Of a stretch of 64,000 bases of DNA, positions 1 to 7,518 are shown in pieces (position 1 is the stretch's first letter; the number at the start of each line of letters is the position of its first letter). The stretch is from an uncultured Methylophaga sp. (GTDB lineage Bacteria > Pseudomonadota > Gammaproteobacteria > GCF-002020875). The position numbers and the translations under genes were made by a program. Location: positions 1 through 64,000 of the forward strand of contig CALEHW010000013.1 of assembly GCA_937877715.1 (NCBI GenBank). The letters run 5' to 3'. A model generated the notes under the pieces. That model saw nothing but the letters and a program-made list of their open reading frames with translations. It did no database searches and was not told the DNA's origin.

Positions 1-133
1 CCAGATACGCCGCCTGATTTCAACCCCTCAAACACCAGATTCGAGCATAACTCAAGAGATAAACAGTATTCTTTTGTTGTGTTATGTGTTGTTGCGCAAG
101 ACTTACTATATAGAGTGCAATATAAATAAACTA

Positions 134-247
134 CTAAGAGTTACTTAGAATAACTGATAGTCATCGGATCAATTAAAAATACTAAGAGTTACTTAGGGCT
201 TTGTGATGCCTCATAAGAGACCATCTGAAATGCTAAGAGTTACTTAG
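134..247. repeat. Three identical 15-bp inverted repeats
   Basis: The sequence CTAAGAGTTACTTAG occurs at 134-148, 182-196 and 233-247. Each copy is an inverted repeat (CTAAG, 5-bp spacer, CTTAG), and the intervals between copies are 33 and 36 bp. The copies are identical through all 15 bases while the DNA between them differs, which points to selection on the sites. They lie 200-320 bp upstream of the XRE-type regulator at 453. The simplest reading is operators for that repressor or for a gene left of the window. Confidence 0.75.
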
Positions 248-274
248 GGTGGTTATTGATTATAGCTATGTAGA

Positions 275-292
275 ATACGTATTTATACGTAT
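275..292. promoter_or_regulatory. ATACGTAT palindromic site, copy 1
   Basis: ATACGTATTTATACGTAT consists of two ATACGTAT half-sites separated by TT and is symmetric. It lies 160 bp upstream of the XRE regulator. Sites differing at a single base are found at 50192-50209 (before the ArsR gene) and 59311-59328 (between the DUF302 gene and a small membrane-protein gene). Its role as an operator is inferred; the regulator is unknown. Confidence 0.6.
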
Positions 293-452
293 GGATTAGT
301 ATTAAAGATTAAAATAGAATTCGTCTGTTTATATATCATTGAAGCTTGGAGGATCTTTCGTGATGTTGGAAAAGACTTTGTCTAACAGCAAATACTGTAG
401 AAATACCCTTGATATTTTAACGTTCAAAAGTGAGTTCTCAGGTGGACGATAG

Positions 453-794
453 ATGATCTTTGGAGAACGATTAAAGCAGGCAAGAAACAAGGCTGGATTA
501 TCGCAGGAGAATCTTGGAATAAAGATAGGCATTGCCCCATCATCTGCTAGCCCTAGAATTAATCAATATGAGAGAAATCGTCATAGGCCCAGTGACCAAG
601 TAATTGTTCAATTGGCGCTGGCACTTGGGGTGCCTACCGCCTTTTTTTATACAGAAGACAAGAATCTTACCAAATTAATTCTTCAATGCTCCCAGCTGGA
701 AGCTGGCAAACAAAAAACCCTCACTGAATATATTGAGAAAGAATATGGCATTAAATGTTGTGCAGAGGGCAAGTGCTGTATAGATGATATATGA
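453..794 (+). CDS. XRE-family HTH transcriptional regulator
   Basis: This 113-residue protein has an N-terminal Cro/C1-type helix-turn-helix (about residues 5-62, with RLKQARNKAGLSQENLG and an INQYERNRHRPS recognition region). A short helical tail follows. The C-terminus has two cysteine pairs, C102-C103 and C108-C109, separated by AEGK, so it could bind a metal, a persulfide or an Fe-S cluster; this is inference. AGGTGG about 7 bases before the ATG supports the start. It is convergent with recG. The repeats at 134-292 lie upstream and may be its targets. The XRE assignment is firm; the effector is unknown. Confidence 0.85.
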   Translation: MIFGERLKQARNKAGLSQENLGIKIGIAPSSASPRINQYERNRHRPSDQVIVQLALALGVPTAFFYTEDKNLTKLILQCSQLEAGKQKTLTEYIEKEYGIKCCAEGKCCIDDI

Positions 795-848
795 AAATGA
801 ATAAAAACAATTATAGGGATTTAGTGTGGCAATAACCTCAATAATTAT

Positions 849-2918
849 CTATCCAGTGGAGTGATAATGCTCTCCCTGAGGAATCCAGCGTCGGATCAGC
901 TTTTTGATCATGGAGGATGCGGATAGCGGATCATGTGCCATTATTTGTTGCGCACTTTTCTCCACCAGAGGTATCAGCAGCTGGTCTTGTGAGAGGTCGG
1001 CAATCTTTAGCTGGAGTGTGCCGGTCTGCCGTTTCCCCAGAAGCTCACCAGCCCCCCTCATCTCCAGATCCTTGCGTGCAATCTCAAAGCCATCGGTGGT
1101 GTCGCGTATGGTCTGTAGTCTCTCGGTCGCGTCTCTGGATAGTGGCGGTCGATACATCAGGACGCAGCTACTGGAGAGTGCACCACGCCCAACTCTTCCC
1201 CGGAGCTGATGAAGTTGGGCTAGACCCAGCCTCTCCGCGTTCTCGATGATCATCAGGCTGGCATCGGGGACATCGACCCCAACCTCGACAACAGTAGTTG
1301 CCACCAGAATCTGAATCTTGCCCTGGTAAAACCGGGTCATCACCTCATCCTTCTCACGGGCTGACATCCGCCCGTGGAGCAGACCAACAGAGAGATCTGG
1401 TAACTGCTTCTGGATCTCCTCAGCACTATCTGTTGCGGCCTGACACTGCAGTGCCTCGGACTCCTCAATAAGCGGGCAGACCCAGTAGACTTGCCGCCCC
1501 TGCAGGCAGTTGGCGTGGACTCGCTGCAGAACCTCACTGCGGCGTGACTCGGGAACAGTAACCGTTTTGATCGGGGTGCGGCCCGGGGGGAGCTCATCAA
1601 TTACACTGCTGTCGAGATCGGCATAGAAGGTCATCGCCAGGGTGCGGGGGATTGGGGTTGCCGTCATGATGAGTTGGTGTGGCAGGTAGCTGCCCCTCTC
1701 TCCTTTCTGCTTTAGTGCAGCGCGCTGCTCTACCCCAAAGCGATGCTGCTCATCGATGATGACTAGGGCAAGATTATGAAAGCTGATATCTTTCTGAAAC
1801 AGGGCGTGTGTTCCTACCGCAATAGAGCAGCCGCCATCAGCAATCTGTTGCACCATCTGTCTGCGCTCTTTTATGTTCATCCCTCCGGATAGAAAACCAA
1901 CATTAATGCCCAGTGGTTCCAGCAGTGTGTTGATGTTTTTGAAGAGTTGTCTGGCCAATAGCTCCGTTGGTGCCATGAGGGCGCTCTGCAGACCCGACTC
2001 GGCTGCATGTAGTGCAGCAGAGAGCGCAACAATGGTTTTGCCTGACCCTACATCCCCCTGCAGCAAGCGTCGCATGGGGTGGGATTGCTGTAGATCCTGA
2101 AAAATCTCTTTGATGACACGTTGCTGCGCAGTTGTCAGGGAAAATGGTAGCAGTTGCAGAAGGTGGTCAACACGGCCCCGGTCTTGGGAGAGGGGGGTTG
2201 CCTGCTCTTTTCTATAGTGGTTGCGGAGCTGTTGCAGGCTTAAATGGTGGGCCAACAGCTCCTCAAAGGCAACTCGTCCCCGGCAGATGGCCAACTGCTC
2301 TGCAGAGAGTGGGGTGGTTGGTCTGTGCAGGGCCTGCAGTGCATTTTGCAGGGTTACCGCTCGTAGCTGTTGTGGGAGTTGGGCCTCCGGGAGTAGCTCC
2401 TCAACAGAGTGCAGAGCAAGCTCCAACGCTTGGCTGGTCAGTAAGAAAAGGGTGCGCTGGCGTAGCCCCTCAGTGGACGGATAGATGGGGGTTAGGGTTG
2501 TCTCCAATCCCGGTTGCTGTTTTCCAGGTTGGAGGAGACGATATTCGGGGTGGACCATCTCCAGCCCGGAGGGCCCCCTGCGAATCTCCCCGAAACAGCG
2601 AATACCCTTTCCGCTCTGCAGTGAGGATTGTTGAGACTTATTAAAATGGAAGAGGCGGATGGTGATTGAACCGGTCTGATCCTCTACGGCGCAGAGCAGA
2701 GCGCGTCGTCTACCGAAACGGATGGCACAGCTCTGGACCTCGCCCTCGATCAGGCACTCGTCTCCGGGGCGGAGAGAGGCGATGGGCGAGATGGTTGTCC
2801 GGTCCTGATAGCGGAGCGGCAGGTGAAATAGCAGATCCTCTATTTTGCGGATCTCCAGTTTTGCGAGTCGGGCGGCGAGTCGGGGACCAACCCCTCTTAG
2901 AGTGGAGAGATCGGTCAT
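849..2918 (-). CDS. recG: ATP-dependent DNA helicase RecG
   Basis: RecG reverses stalled replication forks and branch-migrates Holliday junctions. The 689-residue length matches the family (about 690). An N-terminal wedge/OB region (about 1-160, helix-hairpin-helix motif near RGVGPRLAARLAKL) is followed by SF2 helicase domains with Walker A GDVGSGKT (288-295), the DEQH box (389-392) and TATPIPRT. The C-terminus keeps the conserved QLRGRVGRG and GELLGKRQTG blocks. It is the last gene of the minus-strand series gmk-rpoZ-spoT-ridA-recG, a classic gammaproteobacterial order. No defects are seen. Confidence 0.98.
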   Translation of the reverse strand: MTDLSTLRGVGPRLAARLAKLEIRKIEDLLFHLPLRYQDRTTISPIASLRPGDECLIEGEVQSCAIRFGRRRALLCAVEDQTGSITIRLFHFNKSQQSSLQSGKGIRCFGEIRRGPSGLEMVHPEYRLLQPGKQQPGLETTLTPIYPSTEGLRQRTLFLLTSQALELALHSVEELLPEAQLPQQLRAVTLQNALQALHRPTTPLSAEQLAICRGRVAFEELLAHHLSLQQLRNHYRKEQATPLSQDRGRVDHLLQLLPFSLTTAQQRVIKEIFQDLQQSHPMRRLLQGDVGSGKTIVALSAALHAAESGLQSALMAPTELLARQLFKNINTLLEPLGINVGFLSGGMNIKERRQMVQQIADGGCSIAVGTHALFQKDISFHNLALVIIDEQHRFGVEQRAALKQKGERGSYLPHQLIMTATPIPRTLAMTFYADLDSSVIDELPPGRTPIKTVTVPESRRSEVLQRVHANCLQGRQVYWVCPLIEESEALQCQAATDSAEEIQKQLPDLSVGLLHGRMSAREKDEVMTRFYQGKIQILVATTVVEVGVDVPDASLMIIENAERLGLAQLHQLRGRVGRGALSSSCVLMYRPPLSRDATERLQTIRDTTDGFEIARKDLEMRGAGELLGKRQTGTLQLKIADLSQDQLLIPLVEKSAQQIMAHDPLSASSMIKKLIRRWIPQGEHYHSTG

Positions 2919-2955
2919 GGCCCGTTACAGGGTTTAGCTATGGTCAACAGGCCGC

Positions 2956-3342
2956 TTACTGCCCCAGCTCCATCACCCCATCCATCTCGACGCCAGCATC
3001 TTTTGGCAGTGCGGCAACGCCAACAGCAGCGCGTGCCGGATAGGGCTGTTCAAAATATCGTGCCATCACCTCATTGACCAGGGGAAAGTGGCTTAGGTCG
3101 GTAAGAAAAATATTCAGTTTGACGATATCTGCCAGTGATCCCCCGGCAGCCTCGGCTACGGCACTGAGGTTGTTGAAGACCCGCACAATCTGTCGCTCCA
3201 TATCTCCATCGACCATCTCCATGCTCTCCGGGTCGAGTGGAATCTGGCCCGAGAGGTAGATGGTCTCTCCTGTACGGACTGCCTGTGAGTAGGTCCCGAT
3301 GGCCTGTGGAGCGCGGTTAGTCTGGATGATCTCTCTTGTCAT
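2956..3342 (-). CDS. ridA: RidA family enamine/imine deaminase
   Basis: RidA hydrolyses reactive 2-aminoacrylate and related enamine/imine intermediates released by PLP enzymes. The 128-residue protein has the family's full length. Typical signatures are the start ([16 protein letters not shown]), LSGQIPLDP, and the C-terminal [20 protein letters not shown] block with the conserved substrate-binding Arg. It lies between spoT and recG on the same strand, as in many gammaproteobacteria. Function by family; high confidence. Confidence 0.95.
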   Translation of the reverse strand: MTREIIQTNRAPQAIGTYSQAVRTGETIYLSGQIPLDPESMEMVDGDMERQIVRVFNNLSAVAEAAGGSLADIVKLNIFLTDLSHFPLVNEVMARYFEQPYPARAAVGVAALPKDAGVEMDGVMELGQ

Positions 3343-3422
3343 GGTATGTTCTCGGCTCCTTAAGGTGGTTATTCCAGGCCCGGTAAATGTCTGCTCGCTA
3401 TGGTTGTGCTGCAGGGGGCAGA

Positions 3423-5639
3423 CTAGCCGTTGATCCTCTGGATGTTTCTCACTGGCCTGAGCTTCTTGATATTACGGATAATGGTAGCTAGATGTTTTCT
3501 GTCTGTCACGCGGAGGGTAAAGGTGATGGCGTTGGTGTGCCCATCCTGGTCATCCACAATTACGTTATCAATATTGGAGTCCATCTCGGAGATGGTTGCG
3601 GCGATGGTGGCCAGCACCCCACGCTTGTTTGCAACGGTAACCCGGATCTCGGCGGGCAGATTGCGCTGACTTTTGTCAGACCACTCCACAGAGATCCACT
3701 GCTCCGGCTGGTTCCGCAGGTTGGCCACATTTTTGCAATTGTGTCTATGAATAACCAACCCCTTGCCCGAGCTGATGTGGCCAATAATTGGATCTCCGGG
3801 GATGGGGTGGCAACACTTCGCAAAGTGGACCACCATACCCTCGGTCCCCCGAATCATCAGAGGGCGCTGATCATGGTTTTTTCCTCTGCGCCTGAGAATG
3901 GGTGAGAGTACCGATAGAGGATTCCAGAGAAGCCCCTTGCCTTTCAGTTTTGGCTGGTTGCCAGCAGAATCGGAGCTCTTGGTGCAGCACTGAATAATGT
4001 TGCCAGCAACCAGTTCGGCCATTCGCTGCCCCATGCCGATCTCGTTATAGAGCGCTTCCAGATTATTCAGCTGGAGTTTCTCCAGCACCGGGGTGAGCCC
4101 CATCTTCTTGAAGCGCTTTCTCGATATGTTGTGGTTGGAGAGCGCCTTGAGCAGCAGTTTCTCACCCAGACGTACCGCCTCACTCTGCTGCAAGTTCTTC
4201 AGGTAGTGACGAATATTGCTGCGCGCCTTTCCTGTGGTTACAAACTTGAGCCATCCAGGTTGCGGGAGGCTGTCGGGTGAGGTGGTAATCTCAACAGTCT
4301 GTCCATTGAATAGGGGGGCACTGAGGCTGGCAGGCTTGCGGTTGATTCTGGCGGCGACTGCATGGGTTCCCACCTCTGTATGGATACGGTAGGCGAAATC
4401 CAGGGCTGTTGCTCCGCGGGGAAACTCCATGATCTTTCCCTTTGGGGTAAATATATATACCTCATCCGGAAACAGGTCGATCTTTACGCTCTCCAGAAAC
4501 TCCATTGAGTTGCCGGCATTTTTCTGTAGATCAAGCAGATCCTGTAGCCATTGGCGGGCCCGTTTTTCGGTACCGCTAACCGTAGCGGAGTGGTTACTGT
4601 CGGGATTGTCGTTCTTGTAGTCCCAGTGGGCTGCAATCCCCTCCTCCGAAATTGTATGCATCTCCTGGGTGCGAATCTGAATCTCTACCGGCACCCCATG
4701 GGGGCCAAACAACACGGTATGGAGTGACTGGTAGCCATTGGCCTTGGGGATAGCGATGTAGTCCTTGAATTTCCCTGGCACCGGTTTGTAGATGCTGTGG
4801 ACAATACCCAGCGCCTGATAACAGTCCTCTATCGTGGGGACAATAATACGAAACGCATAGACATCGTAGATCTCTCTGAAGGGGAGGTGTTGATCCCTCA
4901 TCTTCTTGTAGAGACTGTATAGATGTTTCTTGCGCCCACTGATCTTAGCCTCAATGTTGGTCTCCAGCAGGTGCCTGCGGATGGAGACCTCAATAGTCTC
5001 CAGGATCTCCTTGCGGTTGCCGTGTGCCTGGCTCACCGCCTCGGCGAGAACTCGCGAGCGCATAGGATAGAGGTTGGAGAACCCGAGCTCCCTGAGCTCC
5101 ATTGTAATTTTGTTCATTCCCAGCCGATGGGCGATCGGGACATGGATCTCGAGGGTCTCGCGGGCAATCCGCCGACGCTTTTCCGGCCTCATGCCGTCGA
5201 GTGTCCGCATATTGTGGAGACGATCCGCCAGCTTGATCAGAATGACCCGAATATCCCGAGTCATTGCCAGCATCATTTTGCGGAAATTCTCTGCTTGTGC
5301 ATGCTGTGGGCTCTCCATATGCATACGGGTCAGTTTGCTGACGCCATCAACCAGCTCGGTGACATCCTGCCCGAAACGGTCGGCCAGCTCCTGTTCGGTG
5401 TGGTTAGTGTCCTCCAGCACATCATGTAGCAGGGCCGCCATGATGGTGGTGTGGTCAATCCGCATCTCGGCGAGAATGCGGGCAACCTCGATGGGGTGGT
5501 AGATGTATGGTTCGCCGGTCAGGCGGTGTTGGCCATCATGGGCCTCTGCGGAGAAAAGGTAGGCCTCATAGATCTGGCTGACCTGTTTCTGATCAAGATA
5601 ACCCTCCAGTAGAGAGACAAGGTCGCTGATCAGAAACAT
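3423..5639 (-). CDS. spoT: Bifunctional (p)ppGpp synthetase/hydrolase SpoT
   Basis: SpoT makes and degrades the alarmone (p)ppGpp. The 738-residue protein has an N-terminal HD hydrolase domain with the HD pair at 72-73 ([10 protein letters not shown]), a synthetase domain (about 215-330, GYQSLHT motif), a TGS domain (about 390-455), and a C-terminal ACT domain (about 660-735, [17 protein letters not shown]). The intact HD motif identifies the bifunctional SpoT type rather than RelA. It follows rpoZ with a 21-base gap in the minus-strand operon. Confidence 0.97.
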   Translation of the reverse strand: MFLISDLVSLLEGYLDQKQVSQIYEAYLFSAEAHDGQHRLTGEPYIYHPIEVARILAEMRIDHTTIMAALLHDVLEDTNHTEQELADRFGQDVTELVDGVSKLTRMHMESPQHAQAENFRKMMLAMTRDIRVILIKLADRLHNMRTLDGMRPEKRRRIARETLEIHVPIAHRLGMNKITMELRELGFSNLYPMRSRVLAEAVSQAHGNRKEILETIEVSIRRHLLETNIEAKISGRKKHLYSLYKKMRDQHLPFREIYDVYAFRIIVPTIEDCYQALGIVHSIYKPVPGKFKDYIAIPKANGYQSLHTVLFGPHGVPVEIQIRTQEMHTISEEGIAAHWDYKNDNPDSNHSATVSGTEKRARQWLQDLLDLQKNAGNSMEFLESVKIDLFPDEVYIFTPKGKIMEFPRGATALDFAYRIHTEVGTHAVAARINRKPASLSAPLFNGQTVEITTSPDSLPQPGWLKFVTTGKARSNIRHYLKNLQQSEAVRLGEKLLLKALSNHNISRKRFKKMGLTPVLEKLQLNNLEALYNEIGMGQRMAELVAGNIIQCCTKSSDSAGNQPKLKGKGLLWNPLSVLSPILRRRGKNHDQRPLMIRGTEGMVVHFAKCCHPIPGDPIIGHISSGKGLVIHRHNCKNVANLRNQPEQWISVEWSDKSQRNLPAEIRVTVANKRGVLATIAATISEMDSNIDNVIVDDQDGHTNAITFTLRVTDRKHLATIIRNIKKLRPVRNIQRING

Positions 5640-5660
5640 GGCGTGGGTACAATCGTGGTG

Positions 5661-6035
5661 TTACGCCACCTTCTCTTCAGTAGCGTTATCGGCAGTGGTG
5701 ACGATTGTCTCGGCAGCAGCGGACTTCGTAATCTCTGTGTTCTCTTCGCCCTCGCCCCCATTTTCTCCCTCATCACTGTCAGCCTTCAGCAACTCTTCAT
5801 CGGCAGCTTTTGCGGCAGCATTGAGTTGATCCAGAACCTCACGACTCATCAGCCCCTCCGCAATCTCCCGCAGCGCAATCACAGTTGGCTTATCGTCATC
5901 CAGCGGCACCATCGGGGTTCCACCCATGGAGATCTGTCTTGCGCGCTCGGCAGCAATCAGGGTCATGTCAAAACGGTTATCAATTTTATCGAGGCAATCT
6001 TCTACAGTAATGCGAGCCATCAGTGGTAACTCCAA
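5661..6035 (-). CDS. rpoZ: RNA polymerase omega subunit
   Basis: Omega aids RNA polymerase assembly and forms part of the ppGpp site. The N-terminal core ([10 protein letters not shown] as the start, then [20 protein letters not shown] and [13 protein letters not shown]) is highly typical. The protein as read is 124 residues, longer than the about 90 of E. coli, because of an acidic Ala/Glu-rich tail after residue about 85. The reading frame upstream of MARIT adds four residues (start at 6035); MARIT at 6023 is the more likely initiator. It lies between gmk and spoT as expected. Confidence 0.95.
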   Translation of the reverse strand: MELPLMARITVEDCLDKIDNRFDMTLIAAERARQISMGGTPMVPLDDDKPTVIALREIAEGLMSREVLDQLNAAAKAADEELLKADSDEGENGGEGEENTEITKSAAAETIVTTADNATEEKVA

Positions 6036-6074
6036 TCAATTATCGGTCCGAAAAGGGCGGTAATTCTATATAAA

Positions 6075-6716
<642 letters not shown>

Positions 6717-6839
6717 TTAATACGTAAAAAATAAACTATATTATCAGTGTGTTATTTGTTGTTTTGTGGCTGTCGGTTGTTTCCTGTCACCATAAAAAAT
6801 ACATGTTTTTCCCGTTCTAAGTGGTAACAAAGGTAGCTG

Positions 6840-7142
6840 TTAATGGGCTGTTGTAGCGGTAATTTTGACGCCTAATGCATTACAAACACGCTGGATTGTT
6901 TCAAATCGGGGTTGAGCAGATGGTCGAAGTGCTTTGTATAGCGCCTCTCGTTTAATACCACTTGCCTTTGCTATCTCAGACATGCCTCTGGCCTTTGCAA
7001 TATGCCCTAGAGCAGCTGCTAACTCTCCAGCATCGCCATCTTCAAGCACCTGCCGAATGTACTCGGCGATCTCTTCCTCGGAAGTGAGGTATTCAGCCAT
7101 ATCAAATTCAGATAAATTACTAATAGTTTTTGTCTGGTTCAT
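6840..7142 (-). CDS. HigA-like addiction module antitoxin
   Basis: This 100-residue protein resembles the antidote family of HigBA/HI1420-type modules. An N-terminal arm (FDMAEYLTSEEEIAEYI) is followed by a DNA-binding helix-turn-helix (about 55-95, MSEIAKASGIKREALYKAL and FETIQRVCNALGVKI). It overlaps the toxin gene by four bases (ATGA), so translation is coupled. Toxin-first order is typical of this family. It should neutralise the toxin and repress the operon through the palindrome at 7453-7470 (inference). Confidence 0.9.
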   Translation of the reverse strand: MNQTKTISNLSEFDMAEYLTSEEEIAEYIRQVLEDGDAGELAAALGHIAKARGMSEIAKASGIKREALYKALRPSAQPRFETIQRVCNALGVKITATTAH

Positions 7143-7444
7143 GATTGTTGCTCCAGTAGTGACAATGCTAGCTGTTTGGCCGCTTTAATATCCTCTTTTT
7201 GAGAGCTTTTATCACCTCCGCCAAGCATAACGATGATAGTTGTCTCGGTTTGGATGTAATACATACGCCAGCCAGGGCCAAAAAACTCTCGCATCTCAAA
7301 TACCCCTTCACCAACAGGGCTTGTGTCCCCAAGTAAGCCTCGTTGAGCTTTTTCAAGGCGACGAAGCAACCGGAATCTTGTTGGATGATCCTTTAGGTTG
7401 TCGATCCAATTTTCAAACTCCGGCGTTTTCTTGATGGCGTACAT
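7139..7444 (-). CDS. RelE/ParE-superfamily toxin (HI1419-like)
   Basis: The 101-residue protein matches the addiction module killer family that pairs with HI1420-like antidotes. Family features are FENWIDNLKDHPTRFRLLRRLEKA, the GVFEMREFFGPGWRMYYIQ strand and the LLGGGDKSSQKEDIKAAKQLA C-terminus. Members are usually ribosome-dependent mRNA endonucleases. The start lies 8 bases from the palindrome at 7453-7470, and no clear Shine-Dalgarno precedes it. Together with the antitoxin and the divergent primase-helicase it forms an inserted island. Confidence 0.9.
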   Translation of the reverse strand: MYAIKKTPEFENWIDNLKDHPTRFRLLRRLEKAQRGLLGDTSPVGEGVFEMREFFGPGWRMYYIQTETTIIVMLGGGDKSSQKEDIKAAKQLALSLLEQQS

Positions 7445-7452
7445 GCTATTAT

Positions 7453-7470
7453 TGTAATCGAACGATTACA
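7453..7470. promoter_or_regulatory. Palindromic operator of the toxin-antitoxin operon
   Basis: TGTAATCGAACGATTACA is a perfect 8-bp inverted repeat around a 2-bp AA centre. It sits immediately before the toxin gene, where the antitoxin of such modules normally binds. The same 74-bp gap (7445-7518) contains the promoter of the divergent primase-helicase, so one repressor could affect both directions. Confidence 0.7.
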
Positions 7471-7518
7471 GAATGTGAACTTATTAAGTGCAATGCACGC
7501 CATATTTGGATTGGTGGT

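Larger units (their letters stand above)
1..452. other. Gene-free left edge with regulatory repeats
   Basis: No convincing coding frame is seen before the XRE gene at 453. The stretch is AT-rich. It holds three copies of a 15-bp inverted repeat (134-247) and one 18-bp palindrome (275-292), so it looks like a dense control region. Nothing recognisable was found in the first 130 bases, which may be the end of a feature lying to the left. Confidence 0.6.

Noticed and set aside
134-247. Possible short CRISPR array
   Set aside because: The repeats are only 15 bp, there are three copies and no cas genes; the symmetric half-sites fit operators better.
2132-2644. Long plus-strand frame inside recG
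   Set aside because: Antisense shadow of recG; low-complexity composition and no Shine-Dalgarno.
4923-5429. Plus-strand frame inside spoT
   Set aside because: Antisense to the conserved SpoT N-terminal domains, with no recognisable motifs.
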